From: Sulfurovum sp.
Lineage (GTDB): Bacteria > Campylobacterota > Campylobacteria > Campylobacterales > Sulfurovaceae
Length of the DNA: 64,000 bases
Assembly: GCA_024637255.1 (NCBI GenBank)
Contig: JAGXFO010000009.1
Coordinates: 62,001-126,000 of the forward strand
Direction: 5' to 3'
Position 1 is the stretch's first letter. Each line of letters starts with the position of its first letter. The notes below the pieces were generated by a model. That model was not told where the DNA came from and searched no databases. It worked only from the letters and a program-made list of their open reading frames with translations. A program made the translations under genes and the position numbers. Positions 1-7,834 of the stretch are shown here, in pieces.

Positions 1-185
1 ATTTTAAAGCCGGGGTGTGTGACTGCTATAAAAAGTGTTTCATCCTTGATGTAAACAAAGGCAACAGCTTTTTGCCATTTGTTACTTAGAAGACTGATAT
101 ACTTCTCATAACACTCTTGTCGTTTTAATGATTTAAACTGAGGTTGAGAAGATAAATGAGACAAAATCATAGAGGCTTTTTTCAT
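1..185 (-). CDS. DciA-like (DUF721) protein, 3' part outside window
   Basis: The reverse strand reads open from an ATG at 185 to the left edge, giving about 61 residues beginning MKKASMILSHLSSQ. The pattern, with a helix containing one Cys followed by a WQKAVAFVYIKDETLF beta segment and an HPGFK end, resembles the short DUF721/DciA-like proteins of Campylobacterota; DciA relatives load the replicative helicase. That family assignment rests on memory of the family, not a search. A TATAAT lies only about 8 bases before the ATG, so the ATG at 170 is an alternative start. Its 5' end overlaps the 5' end of the divergent lipoprotein gene. The C-terminus is cut off by the window. Confidence 0.55.
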   Translation of the reverse strand, partial: MKKASMILSHLSSQPQFKSLKRQECYEKYISLLSNKWQKAVAFVYIKDETLFIAVTHPGFK

Positions 186-302
186 AAAGTGATTATAACA
201 TCACTTTGCTGTATCATCTTAGCAGGGTGTGGCTATAAAACAAACCCTGTCTATACTCCGGATGTCATGGACAAAAATATAACGATAAAGACAGAAGGAT
301 AG
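156..302 (+). CDS. Small lipoprotein (48 aa)
   Basis: This short frame starts at ATG 156 and stops at TAG 300-302. It encodes a basic N-terminus, a hydrophobic segment and a lipobox LAGC, then CGYKTNPVY and a short polar tail, so the mature product is about 25 residues anchored by lipidated Cys. The size and the CG-x-K-x-P-x-Y start after the Cys recall LptM/YifL-type lipoproteins that assist LptD, but that link is only a resemblance. A GAGAAG sequence sits about 4 bases before the ATG. An in-frame GTG at 189 would avoid the 30-base overlap with the divergent gene but lacks a visible ribosome site. It ends 2 bases before nadB, suggesting cotranscription. Confidence 0.6.
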   Translation: MRQNHRGFFHKVIITSLCCIILAGCGYKTNPVYTPDVMDKNITIKTEG

Positions 303-304
303 AT

Positions 305-1750
305 GTGGAAAAGTATGACGTACTTATCATAGGTGCCGGTATTGCAGGACTTTATGCAGCGATGCAACTGCCGGCCAGCAAAAAAGTATTGGTAGTGTGT
401 AAAGATATTCCTTGGGAATGCAATACATTTTATGCACAAGGCGGTATGGTTACCGCCTTAGATGAATCCGACATCGCTTTACATGTCTTTGATACGATGG
501 AAGCAGGGTCTTATCATAATGACCCAAAAGCAGTAGAGATACTATCACGGACTTCTTTGGAAACGACAGCAGATATCATCAGCAAAGGAATGCAGTTTGA
601 TACCGATGATAAAGGTAAGATTCTTTATACCAAAGAGGCTGCCCATTCTGTAGAACGCATTATTCATGCCGGGGGAGATGCTACTGGACGTTACATGCAT
701 TATTTTATGATGGTACAAAATAAACATCAGTTGCAAAAAAACACTTTGGTCTATGATCTGCTCATAGAAAATGGTCGATGTTATGGAGCGAAAGCGACAG
801 TCAATTATGAGCCCACAACCATTTATGCTGACGATGTAATCATCGCTTCTGGGGGCATAGGTTCACTTTATGCTTATAACACAAACTCCCGCACGGTAAG
901 TTCGGACATTCATGGTATTTGTGTAGAGAAAGGTATAGAGCTTTCCGACATGGAGTTTATGCAGTTTCACCCCACAGTTTTTGTAGATACACCCTATGCC
1001 AGAAAGCTGTTGCTAACCGAGGCTTTAAGGGGTGAGGGAGCACATATTATAGATGATGACGGTAAACGTTTTTTGTTTGAGTATGATGAGCGCGGAGAGC
1101 TGGCGAGTAGAGATATCGTCTCACGCGGTATTTTCAAGCATAAACAAAAAACGGGGCAAAAAGCCTATCTTGATTTTTCTATGTTTGAACAGAAGTGGTT
1201 TGAGCACCGTTTTCCCAATATTACACGAACTTTTGGTGCATTGGGCTATGATTTTCCCAAAGATAAGATTTCTATTTCTCCCGCATTTCATTATTCCAAT
1301 GGTGGCATAAAAAGTGATACCAATGGCTGTATAGCAGGAATGGAAGGACTTTATGTTATTGGCGAGGCAGCCAGAACAGGTGTGCACGGCGCCAACCGTT
1401 TGGCTTCCAATTCATTGTTGGAGGGGGTAGTCTTTGCCAAACGAGCGGTAGATCACCTTCTTTCCAAAGAGTTTAAGGCCATTCAAACACCTAAATTTGA
1501 GAAGGATTATGGTAATATTCTGCACAAAGAAAACGATAAAATCTATAAACAAAAACTGCGTCAGGTGATGTGGGATGATATAGGAATTATCAGGACAACC
1601 AAAGGTCTGCATGAAGCAAAAAATATCATCTATGATATGAAAAACAAAGAGATCGGAAGACTCTTGAAGCTTAGATTGAACACAGCTTCGGCTATTGTAG
1701 ATGCCGCACTGGCTAGAAAAGAGTCTTTGGGTTCGCACTATATAGAATAA
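305..1750 (+). CDS. nadB: L-aspartate oxidase NadB
   Basis: A 481-residue FAD-dependent L-aspartate oxidase, first enzyme of de novo NAD synthesis, converting aspartate to iminoaspartate for NadA. The FAD dinucleotide fold is seen at residues 7-20 (IIGAGIAGLYAAM). The succinate dehydrogenase/fumarate reductase family signatures follow: FMQFHPT near 218, LLTEALRGEGAH near 236-247 and GLYVIGEAARTGVHGANR from about 347. It is somewhat shorter than the E. coli enzyme because the C-terminal helical domain is compact. Translation most likely begins at GTG 305; the ATG at 303 is out of frame. It is two bases after the lipoprotein gene, and the antiporter gene follows 40 bases later. Confidence 0.93.
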   Translation: MEKYDVLIIGAGIAGLYAAMQLPASKKVLVVCKDIPWECNTFYAQGGMVTALDESDIALHVFDTMEAGSYHNDPKAVEILSRTSLETTADIISKGMQFDTDDKGKILYTKEAAHSVERIIHAGGDATGRYMHYFMMVQNKHQLQKNTLVYDLLIENGRCYGAKATVNYEPTTIYADDVIIASGGIGSLYAYNTNSRTVSSDIHGICVEKGIELSDMEFMQFHPTVFVDTPYARKLLLTEALRGEGAHIIDDDGKRFLFEYDERGELASRDIVSRGIFKHKQKTGQKAYLDFSMFEQKWFEHRFPNITRTFGALGYDFPKDKISISPAFHYSNGGIKSDTNGCIAGMEGLYVIGEAARTGVHGANRLASNSLLEGVVFAKRAVDHLLSKEFKAIQTPKFEKDYGNILHKENDKIYKQKLRQVMWDDIGIIRTTKGLHEAKNIIYDMKNKEIGRLLKLRLNTASAIVDAALARKESLGSHYIE

Positions 1751-1790
1751 ATGCATAAAAACGTTCACATTTAAAGAAATGAGGGAAATA

Positions 1791-3140
1791 ATGACAGAAG
1801 CGGTAGGATCAGCAATAGACTTAACAACAACATGGGTAGGGATACTCTCGCTCGCGATATTTGTAGTCGCATATTATTTTATCGCAGCAGAAGATAAATA
1901 TCATATCAACAAGGCTAAACCGGCACTTTTTGGCGGTACACTTATATTTGTATTGATTGGTGTCTACTATGCACTCAATGGCTTGGACGGCAAGTACTTG
2001 CATCATGAAATTGAGATACTCATTATTGAAATTGCAGGTATTTTCTTCTTTCTTTTTGTGGCCATGACGTATATAGAAGCAATGATTGACAGAAATGTAT
2101 TTTCTGCTTTACGCTATAAGCTTGTTTCTAAAGGGTATAACTATAAAAAACTCTTTTGGATTACTGGGGCTTTGGCTTTCTTCATCTCTCCTGTTGCAGA
2201 TAACTTGACCACGGCTCTTATTCTTTCTACTGTATTGATTACTATTGATAAAACGAATAAAGCATTTATCGTGCCTTCGGCTATCAATATCGTGGTTGCA
2301 GCCAATGCAGGCGGTGCCTGGTCTCCCTTTGGTGATATCACTACGCTGATGGTATGGGTAGACGGCAAAGCAGCTTTTGTTGATTTTCTTTATCTTTTTC
2401 CCGCTTCTGTCTTGGGGTGGCTTGTGACTGCATTCTTCTTGAGCCGTTTTGTACCAAACGGTATGCCGCCGTTTGCAGCAGATGAAAAAGAAGTACATAT
2501 AGCTCCAGGTGGTAAAGTGATTATAGGCTTGTTCACGCTAACCATCGCATTGGCAGTTGTTTCGCACCAATTGCTTCACTTGCCTGCAATGTGGGGTATG
2601 ATGCTTGGTCTTTCCATCTTAAAACTTTATATTTACAAAATGAGCAGAGAGGTAAGATATGACAGCGACGGTGTTGTCTGTCCTGCTGTCAATGTCTTCT
2701 CTTTCATCGCTAAAATCGAAAATGACACACTTCTTTTCTTCTTTGGTATTTTGGCTGCGGTTGGCGGACTTCACTTTTTGGGTTTTTTGGAGTACTTTAC
2801 TGCATTGTATGCACAGTTTGGTGCTACGACCGTGAATATAGGTGTGGGATTCATCTCTGCCTTCATCGATAACGTTCCCGTGATGTCAGCAGTACTGAAA
2901 GCAAGTCCGGACATGGGTACCTCTGCACATGCACAATGGATGCTTGTAACACTTACGGCAGGCGTAGGCGGTTCACTCATCTCATTTGGTTCTGCAGCAG
3001 GTGTAGGCGTAATGGGTAAACTCCATGGTGTTTACACCTTTGCATCACATATGAAACTGGCTTGGACAGTACTGATAGGATATGTAGTATCCGTTGCGGC
3101 ATGGTATGTACAGTTTCAGATTTTTGGGATTGGAGCGTAA
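1791..3140 (+). CDS. nhaD: Na+/H+ antiporter, NhaD family
   Basis: An inner-membrane ion antiporter of the NhaD/ArsB superfamily, expected to exchange cytoplasmic sodium for protons. From ATG 1791 the protein has 449 residues and roughly eleven or more hydrophobic helices. Family-like conserved polar stretches within the membrane are seen, including FFISPVADNLTTALILS and AANAGGAWSPFGDITTLM in the first half, and FIDNVPVMSAVLKA in the second; Asp, Thr and Asn residues there form the ion path in this family. I chose ATG 1791 over ATG 1779 because GAGGG lies six bases before it. A strong terminator follows, so the gene probably ends a transcript with nadB. Confidence 0.88.
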   Translation: MTEAVGSAIDLTTTWVGILSLAIFVVAYYFIAAEDKYHINKAKPALFGGTLIFVLIGVYYALNGLDGKYLHHEIEILIIEIAGIFFFLFVAMTYIEAMIDRNVFSALRYKLVSKGYNYKKLFWITGALAFFISPVADNLTTALILSTVLITIDKTNKAFIVPSAINIVVAANAGGAWSPFGDITTLMVWVDGKAAFVDFLYLFPASVLGWLVTAFFLSRFVPNGMPPFAADEKEVHIAPGGKVIIGLFTLTIALAVVSHQLLHLPAMWGMMLGLSILKLYIYKMSREVRYDSDGVVCPAVNVFSFIAKIENDTLLFFFGILAAVGGLHFLGFLEYFTALYAQFGATTVNIGVGFISAFIDNVPVMSAVLKASPDMGTSAHAQWMLVTLTAGVGGSLISFGSAAGVGVMGKLHGVYTFASHMKLAWTVLIGYVVSVAAWYVQFQIFGIGA

Positions 3141-3144
3141 ATAC

Positions 3145-3168
3145 AGTATGGGCATTGGTGCCCATACT
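3145..3168 (+). terminator. Intrinsic terminator after nhaD
   Basis: Perfect inverted repeat AGTATGGGC (3145-3153), 6-base loop, GCCCATACT (3160-3168). It begins 4 bases after the nhaD stop. The downstream side has T-rich stretches but no immediate long T run. Confidence 0.7.
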
Positions 3169-3240
3169 ACTTAAAACGATTTATTTTTATAGTTAAGTTT
3201 TTGTTTGAAAGATTTAGCCATACAAATATAAGGAAATCCT

Positions 3241-4779
3241 ATGAAACAAGTACCTATACTCGTGCTAGACTTTGGCTCACAATACACGCAGCTTATCGCT
3301 AGAAAACTTAGAGAGAGCGGTGTTTACACCGAAGTAGTGCCTTACCGTGAGAGTATTGATGACATTAAGGCAAGAAAGCCAAAAGGTATCATTCTTTCAG
3401 GAGGCCCTGCTTCTGTATATGCGGAAGATGCATATAGGCCTGAAGAGGGTGTGTGGGACTTGGGATTACCAATTCTGGGTATCTGCTATGGTATGCAGCT
3501 TATTACTCAGCATTTTGGCGGTAGCGTAGTGGCAGCAGACCACCACGAGTATGGGAAGGCAAAGCTCAAGATAGCAAACGACTCCAGCATTTTTAAAGGT
3601 GTTTCGGATGATTCTATCGTATGGATGAGTCATGGCGACAAGGCAGAGAGTATTCCTGAGGGATTTGAGGTTATCGGTACAAGTGAAAACTCTCCCTATG
3701 CCGCTATCGCTGATGAGAACAGAAAACTCTACGCATTCCAGTTTCACCCAGAAGTACATCATACGGTAGAGGGTACCGCGATGTTGAAAAACTTTGCCAA
3801 GCACATTTGCGGTTGTGACAGTACCTGGAACATGGGAAGCTTTGCCAAAGAAAAGATAGAGGCAATTAAAATACAGGTGGGCGATAAAAAAGTGCTTTGT
3901 GGCGTGAGTGGTGGGGTAGACTCTTCTGTGGTTGCGGCTATGCTGAATGAAGCATTGCCAAAAGAGCAGCTTATCTGTGTTTTTGTGGACCAGGGACTTC
4001 TTCGTAAAGATGAAGCGGAACAGGTGCAGGTGATGTTTAAAGTGTTGGATATACCACTCATTACCATAGATGCTAAAAAAGAATTTATGGCAGCGCTTGA
4101 GGGAGTGTCTGATCCGGAAACAAAAAGAAAAGCCATTGGAGAGAAGTTCATCGAAGTATTTGACAAGGAAGCAAAAAAACATACAGATGTCGCTTTCCTT
4201 GCGCAAGGCACACTTTATACTGATGTTATAGAATCCGTATCTGTCAAGGGACCTTCAAAAACCATCAAATCTCACCACAATGTAGGTGGACTTCCTGCCT
4301 GGATGACCTTTGAACTGGTAGAACCATTGAGGGAGATATTTAAAGATGAAGTAAGAAAGCTTGGACTTGAATTGGGACTTCCTAAGGACATGATAGGCAG
4401 ACATCCTTTTCCTGGACCAGGCCTTGCTATAAGAACTATGGGCGCAGTTACTGAAGAAGGACTTCGCCTCATAAGAGAATCCGATGCTATCATGCAAGAA
4501 GAACTCAAAGCAGCAGGCTACTACGACAAAGTATGGCAAGCGTTTACAGTACTGCTTAACGTGCAATCAGTAGGTGTCATGGGCGATAACCGTACCTATG
4601 ACAATACGGTATGTATACGTATGGTAGAGTCGGTAGACGGTATGACTGCTACTTTTGCACATGTACCACACGATATTTTAGAGGGAATGAGCCGTAGGAT
4701 CATCAATGAGATCGATGGCATAAACCGCGTAGTGTATGACATCTCTTCTAAACCGCCTGCAACGATTGAGTGGGAATAA
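3241..4779 (+). CDS. guaA: GMP synthase (glutamine-hydrolysing) GuaA
   Basis: A 512-residue two-domain enzyme that aminates XMP to GMP in purine synthesis. The N-terminal class I glutamine amidotransferase shows the catalytic Cys at about residue 82 in GICYGMQ, and the His/Glu pair near 170-172 in FQFHPEVHH. The ATP pyrophosphatase domain follows with the PP-loop GVSGGVDSSVVAAML from about 222. The C-terminal dimerisation domain has the usual HPFPGPGLAIR and ends in TIEWE. Length and domain order are standard. The ATG at 3241 follows AAGGAAAT. A small zinc-ribbon membrane protein begins 6 bases downstream and is probably cotranscribed. Confidence 0.97.
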   Translation: MKQVPILVLDFGSQYTQLIARKLRESGVYTEVVPYRESIDDIKARKPKGIILSGGPASVYAEDAYRPEEGVWDLGLPILGICYGMQLITQHFGGSVVAADHHEYGKAKLKIANDSSIFKGVSDDSIVWMSHGDKAESIPEGFEVIGTSENSPYAAIADENRKLYAFQFHPEVHHTVEGTAMLKNFAKHICGCDSTWNMGSFAKEKIEAIKIQVGDKKVLCGVSGGVDSSVVAAMLNEALPKEQLICVFVDQGLLRKDEAEQVQVMFKVLDIPLITIDAKKEFMAALEGVSDPETKRKAIGEKFIEVFDKEAKKHTDVAFLAQGTLYTDVIESVSVKGPSKTIKSHHNVGGLPAWMTFELVEPLREIFKDEVRKLGLELGLPKDMIGRHPFPGPGLAIRTMGAVTEEGLRLIRESDAIMQEELKAAGYYDKVWQAFTVLLNVQSVGVMGDNRTYDNTVCIRMVESVDGMTATFAHVPHDILEGMSRRIINEIDGINRVVYDISSKPPATIEWE

Positions 4780-4785
4780 CGCTTT

Positions 4786-5073
4786 ATGTGTATCCCGTCT
4801 TATGGTAAATACATTGTTTTGGGTGTTTGTGTAGGACTGCTTATTATCTTGTCTGTGTTTTACACACACAGTACGATACAGTTAATTTTTGCAATGATTT
4901 TGGCCATTATTCAAAGCCGCATAAACTGTCCTAAATGCGGCAACCCACTACTTAAAGATAAAAATGGCTGGTATATCTTTACCCTAAGAACGACATGTCG
5001 TCATTGCGGTCAAGATACGCTTTTGTGCGAAGCAGAACCAGATGAGGTGACCAAGCAGCGGTTAAAGCAATAA
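4786..5073 (+). CDS. Small membrane protein with C-terminal zinc ribbon (95 aa)
   Basis: A 95-residue protein with one long hydrophobic stretch (about residues 8-45, perhaps two short helices), followed by a probable zinc ribbon. Cys pairs are CPKC at about 48-51 and CRHC at about 71-74, with a WYIFTLRTTC segment between. I do not recognise a named family and assign no function. It starts 6 bases after the guaA stop, so it probably shares the guaA transcript, although the association need not be functional. From 5074 to 5229 no supported gene was found. Confidence 0.6.
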   Translation: MCIPSYGKYIVLGVCVGLLIILSVFYTHSTIQLIFAMILAIIQSRINCPKCGNPLLKDKNGWYIFTLRTTCRHCGQDTLLCEAEPDEVTKQRLKQ

Positions 5074-5229
5074 AAGTTGTAAGGGTTGCTGATGGGAAGT
5101 GCGGCCTGCGCGGCACGGTTTTACTTAGCGTAAAGAAGCAGAGTATGAGATACGGATTTATCGGGGCTATGAAGTTGAGACAACATAAAGAGTGGATGCT
5201 TCTGCTATACTATTTTTAAAAGGATTATT

Positions 5230-5571
5230 ATGAAACAAAAGCTATTGCTTACTTTATCTTCGCTTGCTACTCTTGGCCTAATGACTGCCTGCACAAGCCA
5301 AATACCTTATGCAGATACAAATACTGACGTAACAAAACGAGAAAAAGAGTGTAGAACTATTGACAAAAAACTAATAAAAACAGATAAATTTATTGCTCAA
5401 GTACAGAATATGAGTAGTTTGCATGCTGAAGAAGTTGGTATGACAGTGCCTTCACCACAGATTACAGAGAGCAGCAATAAAAAAAGAATGCTCCGTGATG
5501 CAAATACAAAAAGAGCAAAACTTTTAGAAGAATATAAAAGATTAGGCTGTGAGACTTTTAAAAAACAATAA
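5230..5571 (+). CDS. Putative lipoprotein (113 aa)
   Basis: A small exported protein with N-terminus MKQKLLLTLSSLATLGLMTAC. The MTAC site is a slightly atypical lipobox (Met at -3), so lipid attachment at Cys21 is likely but not certain. The mature part is charged and helical, with two further Cys residues (ECRTI and LGCE) that could form a disulfide in the periplasm. No family is recognised. AGGATTATT precedes the ATG, and a probable -10 (TATACTATTTT region) lies just upstream. The 300 bases after it, to 5871, hold the htpG control region and no other gene. Confidence 0.6.
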   Translation: MKQKLLLTLSSLATLGLMTACTSQIPYADTNTDVTKREKECRTIDKKLIKTDKFIAQVQNMSSLHAEEVGMTVPSPQITESSNKKRMLRDANTKRAKLLEEYKRLGCETFKKQ

Positions 5572-5767
5572 GAGTGTCACTTGAACATTTTGGGATAGAT
5601 GAAAAAGTCTAATTTTGTTTTTTCTGGTTTAAATTTTTTCCAGTGTTTGATGTGTATTTTTAATGCCATCATACCCAAAGTGGGAACATTATCAATATGG
5701 TCATCGGCTTAAGATATAAATATTTCATAATAAAAGTATAGCAAAAAAAGATAACATACGCAAAATG

Positions 5768-5798
5768 AGATACTTTAGTCAATGTGACTAAAGTATCT
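5768..5798 (+). promoter_or_regulatory. Perfect 14-bp inverted repeat upstream of htpG promoter
   Basis: AGATACTTTAGTCA (5768-5781), loop ATG, then its exact reverse complement (5785-5798). It ends 11 bases before the htpG -35 box. The 13-base core GATACTTTAGTCA recurs exactly upstream of the grpE-dnaK promoter at 51016-51028, which argues for a shared heat-shock operator. The repeat does not look like CIRCE (the HrcA site). It could also act as a weak terminator for the upstream lipoprotein gene. Confidence 0.65.
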
Positions 5799-5809
5799 TT
5801 CTTAAAAAC

Positions 5810-5838
5810 TTGTAATTTTTACCAAAATAGACTATAAT
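5810..5838 (+). promoter_or_regulatory. sigma70-type promoter of htpG
   Basis: TTGTAA (5810-5815), a 17-base spacer and a perfect TATAAT (5833-5838). The gene start is 34 bases downstream of the -10, with AGGAG before the ATG. Confidence 0.75.
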
Positions 5839-5871
5839 CCAAAAAAATAAATACTATACAGGAGAAACACA

Positions 5872-7734
5872 ATGGCAAAACATCAGTTTCAAACAGAAAT
5901 CGGGCAACTATTAAAGCTCATGACACACTCTCTTTACTCCAACAAAGAGATTTTTATTAGAGAATTGGTTTCCAACTCAAGTGATGCACTCGACAAATTC
6001 AACTATCTTTCTTTAACAGATGAAAAATATAAAGAAGAGAATTGGTCTGGAAAAGTGTCTATTAAACTTGATAAGGAAGATAATTCACTCACTATTGCCG
6101 ATAATGGTATAGGAATGAATGAGGCAGACCTCATGGATCATTTGGGAACTATTGCAAAGTCTGGTACAAAAGCCTTTGTGGAAAACCTTACAGGAGATGC
6201 CAAAAAAGATTCCAACCTTATTGGTCAGTTTGGTGTCGGATTTTACTCTGTGTTTATGGTGGCAGAACACGTGGATGTCATTTCTAAAAAAGCAGGAGAA
6301 GAACAGGCATATATGTTTTCTACAGACGGTACGGGTGAGTATGAAGTAAAGCCTGTGACCAAAGAAGAACACGGAACAATTATCTATATTAAGCTCAAAG
6401 AAGATGAAAAAGAGTTTTTGGATAAGCGAAAAATAGAAGGTGTAGTAAGAAAATACTCTAACCATATTGCGTACCCTATCGTGCTTAACTATGTACAGGA
6501 AGAGACAGAGGGTGAAGGTGATGACAAAATAACCAAAATGGTTAACAAATCAGAACAAATCAATGCAGCCACCGCACTCTGGACACTTTCAAAGTCTGAA
6601 CTTAAAGAAGAAGATTATGTAGAATTTTATAAAACACTTACGCATGCAGATGACGAGCCTTTAGCATACCTGCATAATAGAGTCGAAGGTGCAAATGAGT
6701 TTACTACACTGTTCTACGTCCCGAAAAAAGCCCCGATGGATATGTACAGATCAGACTATGAGGCTGGGGTGAAACTCTATGTGAAGCGTGTATTTATTAC
6801 CGATGACAGTAAAGAATTACTGCCTGTATATTTACGTTTTGTAAAAGGGATTATCGATAGTGAAGATCTCCCGTTGAATGTCTCTCGTGAACTGCTTCAA
6901 GAGAACAGAATTTTGGCAAATATTAAACAAAATTCAACCAAAAAAATACTTCAGAGCATCAAAAAACTAAGTGCTGAAGATGCAGTGACGTTTACTTCAC
7001 AGTATAACAGAATGATCAAAGAAGGTATCTACACCGATATGGTAAACCAAGATTTACTGCTTGACATCGTCAAATACAAAAGTTCAGCAGAAGAAGGTCT
7101 TGTGTCGTTTGAAGAGTATATCTCCCGTGGTGATTCTGAGAAAAAAGAGATTTACTACATCGTTGGTGATAATGAAAAAGTACTGAGAAACTCTCCATTA
7201 CTTGAAGCATACAAAAAAGCAAATATCGAAGTACTTATTATGGATGACAGGGAAGTGGACGAGCTTGTTACCCCGATGATAGGTGAATACAGAGAGTGGA
7301 GTCTTAGCGATATTACAGTGACAGATGCGCCTGATTCCAAAACAAAAGAAGAAAAAGAAGAAATTTCCAAAGAGTTTAAATCACTCACAGACAAGATAAA
7401 AGAGGTATTGGGCGAAGAGGTGAAAGAAGTAAAAATATCTACAAGACTTACCTCTAGCCCTTCTTGCGTACTTAAAGATACTTCTGATCCTATGGCAAGC
7501 ATGGCAGCGCTGTTTGCGCAGATAGGGCAATCGATGCCTGAAATTAAACTTGTCTTAGAGATAAATCCAGATCACGAAATGATAAAAAAACTCGATGGTC
7601 TGAGCGATGAGAGCCTTTTTGCTGATATTGCGTGGATACTTCTGGACTCTGCAAAACTTTCTGAAGGCCTTGAGCCTAAAGATAAGAGCGCTTTTGTAGC
7701 AAGAATAGCTTCTTTGGCAACCAAAGCACTGTAG
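5872..7734 (+). CDS. htpG: Hsp90-family chaperone HtpG
   Basis: A 620-residue cytosolic ATP-dependent chaperone. The N-terminal GHKL ATPase domain shows ELVSNSSDALDK, DNGIGM, LGTIAKSGTKAF and GQFGVGFYSVF, which are the ATP-binding and lid motifs. The middle domain contains LYVKRVFITDD and LPLNVSRELLQ, followed by the C-terminal dimerisation region with LTSSPSCV. The size is normal for bacterial HtpG. It is transcribed alone from a clear sigma70-type promoter, with a perfect palindrome just upstream that is partly shared with the dnaK locus, and it is followed by a terminator hairpin. Confidence 0.97.
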   Translation: MAKHQFQTEIGQLLKLMTHSLYSNKEIFIRELVSNSSDALDKFNYLSLTDEKYKEENWSGKVSIKLDKEDNSLTIADNGIGMNEADLMDHLGTIAKSGTKAFVENLTGDAKKDSNLIGQFGVGFYSVFMVAEHVDVISKKAGEEQAYMFSTDGTGEYEVKPVTKEEHGTIIYIKLKEDEKEFLDKRKIEGVVRKYSNHIAYPIVLNYVQEETEGEGDDKITKMVNKSEQINAATALWTLSKSELKEEDYVEFYKTLTHADDEPLAYLHNRVEGANEFTTLFYVPKKAPMDMYRSDYEAGVKLYVKRVFITDDSKELLPVYLRFVKGIIDSEDLPLNVSRELLQENRILANIKQNSTKKILQSIKKLSAEDAVTFTSQYNRMIKEGIYTDMVNQDLLLDIVKYKSSAEEGLVSFEEYISRGDSEKKEIYYIVGDNEKVLRNSPLLEAYKKANIEVLIMDDREVDELVTPMIGEYREWSLSDITVTDAPDSKTKEEKEEISKEFKSLTDKIKEVLGEEVKEVKISTRLTSSPSCVLKDTSDPMASMAALFAQIGQSMPEIKLVLEINPDHEMIKKLDGLSDESLFADIAWILLDSAKLSEGLEPKDKSAFVARIASLATKAL

Positions 7735-7742
7735 TTTTAACT

Positions 7743-7776
7743 GATGCACCATTCTTGTGGTGTATCATATTTTCTT
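7743..7776 (+). terminator. Intrinsic terminator after htpG
   Basis: GATGCACC (7743-7750) pairs with GGTGTATC (7759-7766) with one G-U pair, followed by ATATTTTCTT. Confidence 0.7.
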
Positions 7777-7834
7777 AGGCTAATCAGAGTAATTTCTCAA
7801 AATCTCTTATAGACATAACTTTTAGGTTTTAAAT

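Noticed and set aside
5074..5229. Short open frames and a GC-rich patch between the zinc-ribbon gene and the lipoprotein gene
   Set aside because: No start with a ribosome site and no recognisable motif in either strand; too short to support as a gene.
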